This document shows positions 24,280 to 33,031 of a stretch of 48,451 nt of DNA, in pieces. The number at the start of each line of letters is the position of its first letter. The first letter of the stretch is position 1. A program made the position numbers and the translations under genes. Below the pieces are notes generated by a model. That model was not told the origin of the DNA. It did not search any database and saw only the letters and a program-made list of their open reading frames with translations. Source of the DNA: Eudoraea sp. (GTDB lineage: Bacteria; Bacteroidota; Bacteroidia; Flavobacteriales; Flavobacteriaceae); the NCBI GenBank assembly GCA_024639765.1, contig JAHEHU010000013.1, positions 1 to 48,451 of the forward strand, written 5' to 3'.

Positions 24280-27132
24280 ATGAATACAAATTCTTTTGCA
24301 TTGCGTCATATTGGTATTAGGGACGAAGACCTGCCTACTATGTTACAAACAATCGGTGTAGATAGTTTGGACGAACTAATGTATCAGACCATTCCCAAGG
24401 ATATTCGCCTACAGGAAGAACTGCCACTAAACGCCCCAATGAGTGAGCATGAATTTCTGAATCACATCCATGCTTTGTCCAGAAAGAATGAAGTATTTAA
24501 ATCCTATATAGGGCTGGGATATCATGAAAGCATCACCCCATCTGTCATAAAGCGGAATATCTTGGAAAATCCGGGATGGTATACGGCTTATACCCCCTAT
24601 CAGGCAGAAATTGCTCAGGGCCGACTTGAGGCTTTATTGAATTTCCAAACAATGATCTGTGACCTTACAGGTATGGAATTGGCAAATGCATCACTACTGG
24701 ATGAAAGTACGGCGGCTGCAGAGGCTATGACCATGCTCTTCGATATCAGAAGCAGGGATCAGAAAAAACAAGAAGTGGTAAAATTCTTCATCTCTGAAGA
24801 AGTATTGCCACAAACTATTTCCCTTTTGAGAACCAGAGCCACTCCATTAGGGATAGAATTGGTGATTGGTGATCATCAGGATCTTGACTTTAACGACTCC
24901 TTTTTTGGAGCACTACTTCAATATCCCGGAAAATACGGGCAGGTAAATGATTACGCTGGCTTTGTTTCAAAAGCGAAAGAACATGATATGAAGGTAGCAG
25001 TGGCTGCTGATATTCTAAGTTTGGCCCTGCTGGTTCCTCCGGGTGAATTTGGAGCAGATGTGGTTGTGGGAACTACACAGCGCTTTGGCATCCCCTTAGG
25101 GTATGGCGGACCGCATGCAGCTTTTTTTGCCACCAGAGAAGAATATAAACGAAACATTCCGGGTCGTATCATAGGTGTTACCAAGGACACGGATGGTGCT
25201 ACAGCACTCCGAATGGCCCTGCAGACAAGAGAGCAACATATAAAAAGAGACAAGGCTACTTCTAACATTTGCACGGCGCAGGTACTTTTAGCAGTTATGG
25301 CAGGTGCCTACGCTGTTTATCACGGCCCTCATGGAATCCGCTCTATTGCAGAAAATGTACACAACAAGACCCTGGCCTTAGTTGATGGATTAGAAAAAAT
25401 GGGGATCTATCAGACCAATTCCGCTTACTTTGATACGCTGGTTGTTAAGGCCAACTCCACTAAAATTAAGCCGGTTGCCGAAAAATACAAGGTAAACTTC
25501 CTTTATGTAGATAGTGAGACCATTGCTATTTCCCTAAATGAAGCTACCAGCCAAGATCAGCTGTCCGAAATTCTGGAAATTTTTGCAAAAGCTTTAGGAA
25601 AAGAGGTCTCTAACCTTCATGAACAAAAAAGGCAAACTATACTTCCTGAAACGCTTCAGAGGAAGTCGGATTATTTAACACATGAGGTTTTCAATTCGTA
25701 TCATTCCGAAACGCAACTGATGCGGTACCTAAAAAAATTAGAGCGCAAAGACCTGGCATTGAATCATTCCATGATATCCCTTGGTTCATGTACGATGAAA
25801 CTTAATGCAGCTACAGAAATGTTGCCCTTAAGTATGCCGGAATGGGGCAATATTCATCCCTTTGTTCCCCTCAACCAGGCAAAAGGATATCAAGAGATCC
25901 TGGAAGTTCTGGCTAATGAACTAAGTATTATAACAGGATTTGAAGCCACCTCTTTACAACCCAATTCTGGTGCACAAGGAGAATACGCCGGCTTAATGAC
26001 CATCAGAGCCTACCATGAATCCAGAGGAGATACCCATAGAAATATTTGTATCATTCCGGCATCTGCACATGGAACAAATCCGGCATCTGCCGTAATGGCC
26101 GGGATGAAGGTAGTAGTTACCAAAACAGATGAAAAGGGAAATATAGACGTAACAGATCTTGAAGAAAAGGTTGTTCTTCACTCAGAAAATCTGGCTGCAT
26201 TAATGGTGACCTACCCTTCCACTCATGGTGTTTTTGAGTCTTCTATACGCAAGATCACCCAATTGATCCACGATCATGGGGGACAGGTTTACATGGATGG
26301 CGCCAATATGAATGCACAGGTTGGCCTTACTAATCCGGCTATTATTGGTGCAGACGTTTGTCACCTCAATTTACACAAAACCTTTGCCATACCTCACGGA
26401 GGTGGGGGACCGGGCGTAGGTCCTATCTGTGTGGCAAAGCAATTAGCGCCTTTCCTGCCGGGTAATCCTATTGTAAAAACCGGAGGCGATAAGGCCATTA
26501 CAGCAATTAGTGCAGCGCCCTGGGGAAGTGCCCTTGCCTGCCTCATCTCTTATGGATACATAAAGATGTTAGGGGCTCATGGATTGAGAAAATCGACTGA
26601 AATTGCCATCCTTAATGCCAATTATATCAAGCAACGTTTAGAGGGTAAATATGACGTATTGTATACAGGTGAAAAAGGCAGAGCGGCTCATGAAATGATC
26701 ATTGATTGCAGACCTTTTAAAAAGAATAATATTGAAGTAACAGATATCGCAAAGCGACTTATGGACTATGGTTTTCATGCGCCTACAGTATCGTTCCCTG
26801 TTGCAGGGACTATGATGATAGAACCTACAGAAAGTGAGGGTCTGGCAGAATTAGATCGATTCTGTGATGCCATGATATCCATACGACATGAAATTGATGA
26901 GGCCAGTGCAGACGATGACAATAATGTATTGAAAAATTCGCCACACACCTTACAAATGGTTACTAGTGATTCCTGGTTGTTTGGATATTCAAGAGAAAAG
27001 GCAGCATTTCCACTTCCCTATGTCTCAGAAAATAAGTTTTGGCCTAGTATTAGGCGTGTAGATGAGGCGTATGGCGATCGTAATCTAATTTGCACCTGTA
27101 CTCCCATTGAAGCGTATGCAGATGCTGAGTAA
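24280..27132 (+). CDS. gcvP: Glycine dehydrogenase (decarboxylating), glycine cleavage P-protein
   Basis: A 950-residue single-chain P-protein of the glycine cleavage system. It decarboxylates glycine on PLP and passes the aminomethyl group to lipoylated GcvH. The start is the ATG at 24280 ([17 protein letters not shown]); a TTG 13 codons upstream falls in the promoter box. The N-terminal half has [20 protein letters not shown] and [16 protein letters not shown]. The C-terminal half has [28 protein letters not shown] and the PLP lysine K700 in NLHKTF followed by [12 protein letters not shown]. It is full length with no split into two subunits. GcvT and GcvH are not in the window. Confidence 0.97.
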   Translation: MNTNSFALRHIGIRDEDLPTMLQTIGVDSLDELMYQTIPKDIRLQEELPLNAPMSEHEFLNHIHALSRKNEVFKSYIGLGYHESITPSVIKRNILENPGWYTAYTPYQAEIAQGRLEALLNFQTMICDLTGMELANASLLDESTAAAEAMTMLFDIRSRDQKKQEVVKFFISEEVLPQTISLLRTRATPLGIELVIGDHQDLDFNDSFFGALLQYPGKYGQVNDYAGFVSKAKEHDMKVAVAADILSLALLVPPGEFGADVVVGTTQRFGIPLGYGGPHAAFFATREEYKRNIPGRIIGVTKDTDGATALRMALQTREQHIKRDKATSNICTAQVLLAVMAGAYAVYHGPHGIRSIAENVHNKTLALVDGLEKMGIYQTNSAYFDTLVVKANSTKIKPVAEKYKVNFLYVDSETIAISLNEATSQDQLSEILEIFAKALGKEVSNLHEQKRQTILPETLQRKSDYLTHEVFNSYHSETQLMRYLKKLERKDLALNHSMISLGSCTMKLNAATEMLPLSMPEWGNIHPFVPLNQAKGYQEILEVLANELSIITGFEATSLQPNSGAQGEYAGLMTIRAYHESRGDTHRNICIIPASAHGTNPASAVMAGMKVVVTKTDEKGNIDVTDLEEKVVLHSENLAALMVTYPSTHGVFESSIRKITQLIHDHGGQVYMDGANMNAQVGLTNPAIIGADVCHLNLHKTFAIPHGGGGPGVGPICVAKQLAPFLPGNPIVKTGGDKAITAISAAPWGSALACLISYGYIKMLGAHGLRKSTEIAILNANYIKQRLEGKYDVLYTGEKGRAAHEMIIDCRPFKKNNIEVTDIAKRLMDYGFHAPTVSFPVAGTMMIEPTESEGLAELDRFCDAMISIRHEIDEASADDDNNVLKNSPHTLQMVTSDSWLFGYSREKAAFPLPYVSENKFWPSIRRVDEAYGDRNLICTCTPIEAYADAE

Positions 27133-27220
27133 TTTACTCTTTATCAATTAATTATGATCTCAACCGTTGTGTAGTATTCATTTCAATGCTATCTATTAAC
27201 TATTGAACATCGTATTTCAA

Positions 27221-27368
27221 AGGATAATCATTTCTTTTTAAAGTAGTCTTTCTTTACATTTCTTCGATAAATTAACTAGTAGAATATGAGCGTGGCAATT
27301 ACCGGTACCGGATCTTACATTCCTCAGGTCCTGGTCCCAAACAAGGCATTTGAGGATAATCATTTCTT
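27221..27368 (+). repeat. 16-bp direct repeat flanking the start of the KASIII-like gene
   Basis: AGGATAATCATTTCTT occurs at 27221-27236 in the intergenic region and at 27353-27368 inside the coding sequence. The spacing is 132 bases, so both copies have the same codon phase. The preceding bases (catttc/catttg) also resemble each other. The start and end given here span both copies. Confidence 0.7.
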
Positions 27369-28344
27369 AAATAGCGATGGCTCGGACATTCCCCATTCGA
27401 ATACAGTGATCATTGAAAAATTCAAGGCGATAACGGGCATACGTGAAAGACGATACGCCAAAAAAGAATTTAACACTTCAGACATGGCATTTATGGCCGC
27501 TCAAAATGCTATTGAAGATGCCAATATTAATGCTGAAGATCTGGACTATATAATTTTTGCACACAATTTTGGAGATATTTCCTATGGGATGTCTCAAGGA
27601 AATACACTGCCCAGTCTGGCAACCAGAGTAAAGAACCACCTTCAAATCAAAAACCCCAAATGCGTTGCCTATGATATCCTCTTTGGGTGTCCCGGCTGGG
27701 TTGAAGGAGTGATACAGGCGTATGCCTTTATTAAAAGTGGCATCGCAAAAAAATGCCTGGTGATTGGAGCAGAGACTCTCTCTAGGGTCGTAGATCCCCA
27801 TGACAGGGATTCTATGATCTATTCAGACGGTGCCGGGGCCTGTATCGTAGAGGACAAAGAGGGAGCCGGTAAGATCATTGCCCATAATTCTGCTACCTAC
27901 GCCAACGAAGAGGCATATTATTTATTCCATGGATCTTCCTATCATCAAGAGATTCCGGACGATCTAAGGTATATTAAAATGTACGGCAGAAAAATCTACG
28001 AATTTGCGATCAGTTATGTTCCGGGGGCCATGAAAGAATGTCTGGACCAAAGTGGAGTGACTATTGATGAGGTAAAGAAGATCTTTATCCATCAGGCCAA
28101 CGAAAAAATGGATGAGGCTATCATAAAAAGATTCTATCAATTGTATGATAAACAGATGCCTGAAGGCGTTATGCCGATGAATATCCACGAACTGGGGAAT
28201 AGTTCTGTAGCCACCGTCCCCACCCTATATGATATGGTAAGAAAGGGAAAAATAGAAAATCAGGAGCTTGCAAAAGGGGATGTAGTTATATTTGCCAGTG
28301 TAGGCGCTGGAATGAACATCAACGCCATTGTTTATAGATATTGA
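27286..28344 (+). CDS. 3-oxoacyl-ACP synthase III-family protein (KASIII/FabH-like)
   Basis: A 352-residue thiolase-fold condensing enzyme. The catalytic triad is intact: Cys135 in LFGCPGW, His269 in FIHQAN and Asn305 in LGNSSV. The N-terminus (TGTGSYIPQ, TGIRERRYA) and the C-terminal GAGMNINAIVYRY fit FabH relatives. It is longer than housekeeping FabH (about 320-335), and it sits in an operon with a methyltransferase and a glycosyltransferase rather than with plsX/fabD. A specialised lipid or polyketide-like condensation is therefore more likely than general fatty-acid initiation; that is inference. The methyltransferase-like gene starts 3 bases after its stop. Confidence 0.85.
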   Translation: MSVAITGTGSYIPQVLVPNKAFEDNHFLNSDGSDIPHSNTVIIEKFKAITGIRERRYAKKEFNTSDMAFMAAQNAIEDANINAEDLDYIIFAHNFGDISYGMSQGNTLPSLATRVKNHLQIKNPKCVAYDILFGCPGWVEGVIQAYAFIKSGIAKKCLVIGAETLSRVVDPHDRDSMIYSDGAGACIVEDKEGAGKIIAHNSATYANEEAYYLFHGSSYHQEIPDDLRYIKMYGRKIYEFAISYVPGAMKECLDQSGVTIDEVKKIFIHQANEKMDEAIIKRFYQLYDKQMPEGVMPMNIHELGNSSVATVPTLYDMVRKGKIENQELAKGDVVIFASVGAGMNINAIVYRY

Positions 28345-28347
28345 TGG

Positions 28348-28878
28348 ATGTACGAAACGCATTTTCCCAAAAAACGATATAAGAATACCCTGTCTTTTTT
28401 ACGGAAACACATAGATACCTCACAGCCAATTCTGGATCTTGGAGTTGAGAACCCATTTACCCAGATTATGCGCGATCATGGATATACCGTTGCGAATACC
28501 CAGGGCGAGGATCTTGATGTCAACATTGAGGAAGTTATAACTTCAGACGCAGTAGTGGTCACCGCTTTTGAAATATTCGAACATCTTCTGGCTCCCTTTA
28601 ATGTACTTTCCCAAATGAAGGCAGAAAAATTAGTAGCCAGCGTACCTCTTAGACTTTGGTTCTCAAAAGCTTACCGAAGTAAAACAGACGAATGGGACAG
28701 GCATTATCATGAATTTGAAGTTTGGCAATTCAATTGGCTCCTTGAGAAGGCAGGTTGGAAGATCGTTGACCATGCTACATGGGCACATCCTGTAAATAAG
28801 ATCGGAGTAAGACCCATACTACGCTTATTCACCCCTCGGTACTATATTGTGTATGCGGAACGAATTAGAACTGCATAA
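28348..28878 (+). CDS. Methyltransferase-like protein with degenerate SAM motif
   Basis: A 176-residue protein that looks like a small class I methyltransferase. The first strand and turn read ILDLGVENP, lacking the usual GxGxG, and an EIFEHL segment occupies the position where SAM enzymes often have an acidic-rich motif. The later segments (VASVPLRLWFSKAYRS, WDRHYHEFEVWQFNWLLEKAGWKIV) match the Rossmann C-terminal half of methyltransferases of the type-11 group. With the glycine motif degraded it may be inactive, or may bind another ligand. It lies between the KASIII-like gene and a glycosyltransferase gene in a tight operon. Confidence 0.65.
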   Translation: MYETHFPKKRYKNTLSFLRKHIDTSQPILDLGVENPFTQIMRDHGYTVANTQGEDLDVNIEEVITSDAVVVTAFEIFEHLLAPFNVLSQMKAEKLVASVPLRLWFSKAYRSKTDEWDRHYHEFEVWQFNWLLEKAGWKIVDHATWAHPVNKIGVRPILRLFTPRYYIVYAERIRTA

Positions 28879-28918
28879 AAATGAAGCACTACAACCCGCA
28901 ATGCAATCACTTACGGCA

Positions 28919-29770
28919 ATGAAGTATTATATCATCATGCCTGCCCATAATGAAGAAATATTCCTTAGCCAGGCCCTTGACAGTGTTATTACTCAAAGCC
29001 TCCCTCCTAAAAAGGTAGTTGTGGTTAATGACCATTCAACCGATGATACAGCTAAGATCATTGATGAATATGCCTCCCTTCATCCTTTTATAAAAGGGAT
29101 CCACAGCCTGTCTTCCGATGAACACTTGCCTGGGAGTAAGGTAATAGCCGCTTTTAACAAAGGACTTTCGCTCCTGGATGATGACTATGATTTTATTGTC
29201 AAATTAGATGCAGATGTTGTACTCCCTTCACATTATTTTAAAAAGATAGCCGCTATTTTCAAATCCTCCACAAATATTGGGATCGCAGGTGGATTTGCCT
29301 ATGAAAAAAATAGTGACGGCGAATGGGCTTTAAATCACCCAATGGATAATGATCATGTTAGGGGTGCTTTCAAATCGTATTCTAAAGCATGCTTTAAGGC
29401 CATGGGCGGCCTCCGTACTGCCATGGGATGGGATACGGTAGATGAATTACTAGCCCAATACTATGGTTTTAAACCCTATACAGATGCCACCCTTAACGTA
29501 AAACATCAAAGACCTATTGGTGCAGCCTATAACAGCAAAGCCAGACGTTCTCAGGGAAAAGCCATGTATCTAATGCGCTATGGTCTTATCATCTCACTGA
29601 TAGCCTCCTTAAAAATGGCATGGAAGAATAGAAAGCTCAAAATAATACAAGACAATCTTTTAGGATATTGGGAAGCAAAACGAGAAGAGATTCCTTTTGT
29701 TGTTACTCAAAAGGAAGGTCACTATATTCGAAACCTACGCTGGAATAGAATTTTAAAGAAGCTATTCTAA
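28919..29770 (+). CDS. Glycosyltransferase family 2 protein
   Basis: A GT-A fold transferase of 283 residues from ATG 28919 (MKYYIIMPAHNEE); ATGs at 28901 and 28853 would add 6 or 22 residues, and the last would overlap the previous gene. The nucleotide-sugar motif is in VVVNDHSTDDTA, and the DxD metal site is in VKLDADVVLP near residues 96-105. The later acceptor-side region has GGLRTAMGWDTVDELLAQYYG. The final helical segment is likely amphipathic, so the enzyme is probably membrane-associated. It closes the KASIII/methyltransferase-like operon and overlaps the convergent phosphatase gene by 9 bases. Donor and acceptor are unknown. Confidence 0.85.
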   Translation: MKYYIIMPAHNEEIFLSQALDSVITQSLPPKKVVVVNDHSTDDTAKIIDEYASLHPFIKGIHSLSSDEHLPGSKVIAAFNKGLSLLDDDYDFIVKLDADVVLPSHYFKKIAAIFKSSTNIGIAGGFAYEKNSDGEWALNHPMDNDHVRGAFKSYSKACFKAMGGLRTAMGWDTVDELLAQYYGFKPYTDATLNVKHQRPIGAAYNSKARRSQGKAMYLMRYGLIISLIASLKMAWKNRKLKIIQDNLLGYWEAKREEIPFVVTQKEGHYIRNLRWNRILKKLF

Positions 29771-31417
29771 TATCTCTTCAATCGGATTTCCAGTAGTTCC
29801 ACTGGGAAATGCAATTCCCAATAAAGAGGCAATTGTAGGTGCTATATCTATAATTTCTGTGCGACCAACCATACTTCCTTTTGATATGCCCTTTCCGTAA
29901 AAAATCAGAGGTACATGTGTGTCATATGTATAGGGAGATCCATGAGTTGACCCTGTTTCCGGATAATACACCACGGAGGGATCTAATACCAGCAATACAT
30001 CTCCGGAGCGTTTTTGGTTATAGCCATTCTGCATGATAGAGGGAATACCTTTGGTGTATTCATTCTGAACCATTTGATGTCCGGTAAATACCCTGCTAAT
30101 ACCATCATAGCTCAACAACTCTTGTGCAATGGCATGCTGAACCTCCTCTACTTTAAGATCGAGGTTTCGGATAACGTCGTGGTCTAAAAAGAAAGATGCA
30201 TTACTATAATTTCTGATAAGATTGGCATCACCATAGGTAAAGGACATGAATTCTTTAAACTTGGAACTCATTCCCTGAGAATCCATGTATCCTGCCGGTA
30301 TTTTTTGATCTTTCAAATACCCGGGGACGTCTACGGCCCCATGATCTGCAGTAAGAAAAACAACATACTCCCCGGTACCTACTTTCTTATCCAGCGCTTT
30401 GAGTAATCGTTCCAGGTCCAGGTCTAACCGAATATACGTATCCTGAATTTCTTTGGAATTAACGCCAAATTGGTGACCCACATAATCCGTACTACTAAAA
30501 CTCACAGCAAGAAAATCTGTAACATTATCCTCGCCAAGTGCTTCTCCATCCAAGGCTTCCAGGGCAAAATCGGCTGTAAGACTATTCCCGTATGGCGTTC
30601 CTTTTAAAATATCGAACTGACTGTTATTATCCCAAATGGCGGGTAGATCATGAGGGAAAACGGGTGAAACTTCTCCGCCAAAAAGACCCTCATACAGATT
30701 ATCGTCTGTACCGCTTTCTACATAGCTCTTTATATCCTTAAGGGTATTCCATGTTTTTTTGTATTTCTCTCCAGGATTGGCTTTGTTGAAATTACGGACC
30801 CATTTAGGAAGCTCCTCCATATAATATGAGCTGCTGATCCAATGACCTTCCATTCCACCATTAAACCAATAGGCTGCATTGGCCATATGGCCGCCTGGCA
30901 AGACAGCACCACGATCTTTCAGAGCAATGGCAATTACCTTGCCTCTTTTCTGCGTTGCCAGTCGCAATTCATCTGTAATGGTAGAAACTGTCATCCAATG
31001 GGGAGACATCTTCCCTGCATCAAGATCCGTCCCTATTGAATTATATCGGTTATCCCCTGCGCAATACACAATTTTATTGGTGACCTTATCGTACCAGTTG
31101 TTACCTATAACACCATGTGTGGATGGTGTAGTTCCTGTGTAGATGGATGCATGTCCAGGCCCGGTGGAGGTTGGTGTATAATTAAAGTGGTTGTTCTTAC
31201 AGTTGAAACCACCATTAACCAATCGTTTAAAACCTCCCTCGCCATAATGATTCCAGAATCGGGTTAAATAATCATAGCGCATTTGATCAACTACAATTCC
31301 AACCACCAGTTTTGGATTGCTTCTAAGTGATTCATTTGAAGTGTTTTGCGCCGAAGTTACAGGCATAAAACCAAAACAGAAACCAGACAATAATAGTAAA
31401 AAGAGTAATTTTTTCAT
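29762..31417 (-). CDS. PafA-type alkaline phosphatase
   Basis: A 551-residue exported phosphomonoesterase of the flavobacterial PafA kind. It releases phosphate from many esters in the periplasm and, unlike PhoA, is not strongly inhibited by phosphate. The signal peptide ends near residue 23 (TSAQ). Active-site residues fit PafA: Asp44 in VVDQMR, nucleophile Thr85 in PTSTGPGH, Asn106, and Lys167/Arg169 in ALKDRG at nearly the same spacing as K162/R164 of PafA. The metal ligands are in SSTDYVGHQFG, TADHGAVD and GSTHGSPYTYDTH. It is convergent with GT2 and divergent from mlaE. No pho-box analogue was recognised. Confidence 0.92.
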   Translation of the reverse strand: MKKLLFLLLLSGFCFGFMPVTSAQNTSNESLRSNPKLVVGIVVDQMRYDYLTRFWNHYGEGGFKRLVNGGFNCKNNHFNYTPTSTGPGHASIYTGTTPSTHGVIGNNWYDKVTNKIVYCAGDNRYNSIGTDLDAGKMSPHWMTVSTITDELRLATQKRGKVIAIALKDRGAVLPGGHMANAAYWFNGGMEGHWISSSYYMEELPKWVRNFNKANPGEKYKKTWNTLKDIKSYVESGTDDNLYEGLFGGEVSPVFPHDLPAIWDNNSQFDILKGTPYGNSLTADFALEALDGEALGEDNVTDFLAVSFSSTDYVGHQFGVNSKEIQDTYIRLDLDLERLLKALDKKVGTGEYVVFLTADHGAVDVPGYLKDQKIPAGYMDSQGMSSKFKEFMSFTYGDANLIRNYSNASFFLDHDVIRNLDLKVEEVQHAIAQELLSYDGISRVFTGHQMVQNEYTKGIPSIMQNGYNQKRSGDVLLVLDPSVVYYPETGSTHGSPYTYDTHVPLIFYGKGISKGSMVGRTEIIDIAPTIASLLGIAFPSGTTGNPIEEILE

Positions 31418-31434
31418 TTTAAAAGCTTATCTAC

Positions 31435-31442
31435 CAAAAATA
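31435..31442 (-). promoter_or_regulatory. -7 box upstream of the PafA-like gene
   Basis: TATTTTTG on the minus strand, an exact TAnnTTTG, ends 17 bases before the ATG at 31417. No TTTG is seen at the expected upstream distance. Confidence 0.4.
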
Positions 31443-31526
31443 ATTAAATAATCCCTATAAATTTTAATTGAGGGTTATAAGACCGTTAATATTATTATTT
31501 TTACGGCAAGAACCATTCCATCACCC

Positions 31527-32264
31527 ATGAATTACGTATCCTCTATTGGCAGCTATTCCATAATGGTTCGTGAGGTTTTCAAAAAACCTACCAAGTGGCC
31601 AATAATGAAAGCCCTCATCCTTAAAGAGATTGATGAATTGATCTATGGCTCTATGGGGATCATCATTTTCATATCATTCTTCATTGGAGGGGTAGTCGCT
31701 ATACAAACCGCCCTTAATATCAGTAATCCCCTGATTCCACGAAATCTGATCGGGTTTGCCACACGCCAATCTGTGATTCTGGAATTTGCCCCCACTTTTA
31801 CCTCTATTATCATGGCAGGTAAAGTAGGCTCTTATATTACGTCAAGCATTGGAACCATGAGGGTTACTGAGCAAATTGATGCCCTGGAGGTAATGGGTGT
31901 CAATTCCTTAAATTACCTGGTATTCCCAAAGATCATAGCCATGTTTCTGTATCCCTTTGCCGTTGCTATTGCCATGTATGTTGGGATATTTGGCGGTTGG
32001 ATCGCGGGTGTATTTGGTGGCTTTAGTTCTAGTGCTGACTTCGTTGAAGGGCTTCAATTAGATTTTATACCGTTTCATGTCACCTATTCTTTCATCAAAT
32101 CGGTAGTATTTGCGTTTGTTATTGCCACTGTTCCTTCTTATCACGGTTATTATATGAAGGGTGGAGCCCTGGAAGTAGGTAAAGCAAGTACCACCGCCTT
32201 TGTTTGGACCAGTGTGGTGATCATCATATTGAATTACATCCTTACACAACTTTTATTAGGCTAA
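31527..32264 (+). CDS. mlaE: MlaE-family ABC transporter permease
   Basis: A 245-residue MlaE/YrbE permease of the Mla phospholipid transport system, which moves lipids between inner and outer membranes to keep outer-membrane asymmetry. There are about five or six hydrophobic segments. The family features ILEFAPTFTSIIMAGKVGSYITSSIGTMRVTEQIDALEVMGVN (split by residue positions about 92-134) and the VFGGFSSSADF loop are clear, as is the C-terminal SYHGYYMKGGALEVGKAST block. The ATPase gene starts within its stop codon (TAATG). The MCE protein MlaD is not in this window; in many Bacteroidota it lies elsewhere. Confidence 0.93.
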   Translation: MNYVSSIGSYSIMVREVFKKPTKWPIMKALILKEIDELIYGSMGIIIFISFFIGGVVAIQTALNISNPLIPRNLIGFATRQSVILEFAPTFTSIIMAGKVGSYITSSIGTMRVTEQIDALEVMGVNSLNYLVFPKIIAMFLYPFAVAIAMYVGIFGGWIAGVFGGFSSSADFVEGLQLDFIPFHVTYSFIKSVVFAFVIATVPSYHGYYMKGGALEVGKASTTAFVWTSVVIIILNYILTQLLLG

Positions 32265-33031
32265 TGATTGAAGTAAACAACATACATAAATCGTTTGGTG
32301 AAAACCACGTCTTAAAGGGGATCAGCACCGTATTTGATAAGGGTAAAACCAATCTGATCATAGGGCAAAGTGGCTCCGGGAAAACTGTTTTTATCAAATG
32401 TCTGTTAGGGTTGTTTACACCAGATGAGGGCACTATTAGCTATGATGGTCGTATCTATTCAGAACTTACCCCTGCGGAACGAAGAGACCTAAGACAGGAA
32501 ATGGGTATGGTATTCCAGGGCAGTGCCCTGTTTGATTCGATGACCGTTGAGGGCAATGTGATGTTCCCATTGGAAATGTTTACCAATCAGTCCAGGTCAG
32601 AAATGCTGGACAGGGTTAATTTTGTGCTGCAACGCGTAAATCTTTCTGATGCCAACAACCGCTATCCCGCTGAGATCTCTGGTGGTATGAAAAAAAGAGT
32701 CGCTATCGCCAGAGCGATTGTTATGAATCCTAAGTACCTGTTTTGCGATGAACCAAATTCTGGTCTCGATCCCAAAACCGCTATCGTCATAGATAATCTT
32801 ATCCAGGAAATTACGCAGGAATACGACATCACAACTGTTATTAATAGTCATGATATGAATTCTGTCATGGAGATCGGTGAAAAGATAGTCTTTCTAAAAG
32901 ATGGCCATAAGGAATGGGAAGGATCAAACAAGGAGATCTTTAAAACAGAGAATGCTGCTGTAACTAATTTTGTCTATTCCTCAGAGCTATTCAAAAAAGT
33001 GCGTCAGATGTATATCGAAGAACGAAATTAA
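32264..33031 (+). CDS. mlaF: MlaF-type ABC transporter ATP-binding protein
   Basis: A 255-residue ABC ATPase partner of MlaE. Walker A GQSGSGKT spans residues 34-41, the signature reads SGGMKKRVAIARA (the SGGMKKR form is typical of MlaF), and Walker B is LFCDEPNSGLDP. The H-loop is in INSHDMNSV. The start is ATG 32264, sharing one base with the mlaE stop. The C-terminal region beyond residue 235 is short and ends with VRQMYIEERN; the extended C-terminal handshake of E. coli MlaF is not obvious. It converges on the DUF389 gene with a TTAA stop overlap. Confidence 0.93.
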   Translation: MIEVNNIHKSFGENHVLKGISTVFDKGKTNLIIGQSGSGKTVFIKCLLGLFTPDEGTISYDGRIYSELTPAERRDLRQEMGMVFQGSALFDSMTVEGNVMFPLEMFTNQSRSEMLDRVNFVLQRVNLSDANNRYPAEISGGMKKRVAIARAIVMNPKYLFCDEPNSGLDPKTAIVIDNLIQEITQEYDITTVINSHDMNSVMEIGEKIVFLKDGHKEWEGSNKEIFKTENAAVTNFVYSSELFKKVRQMYIEERN

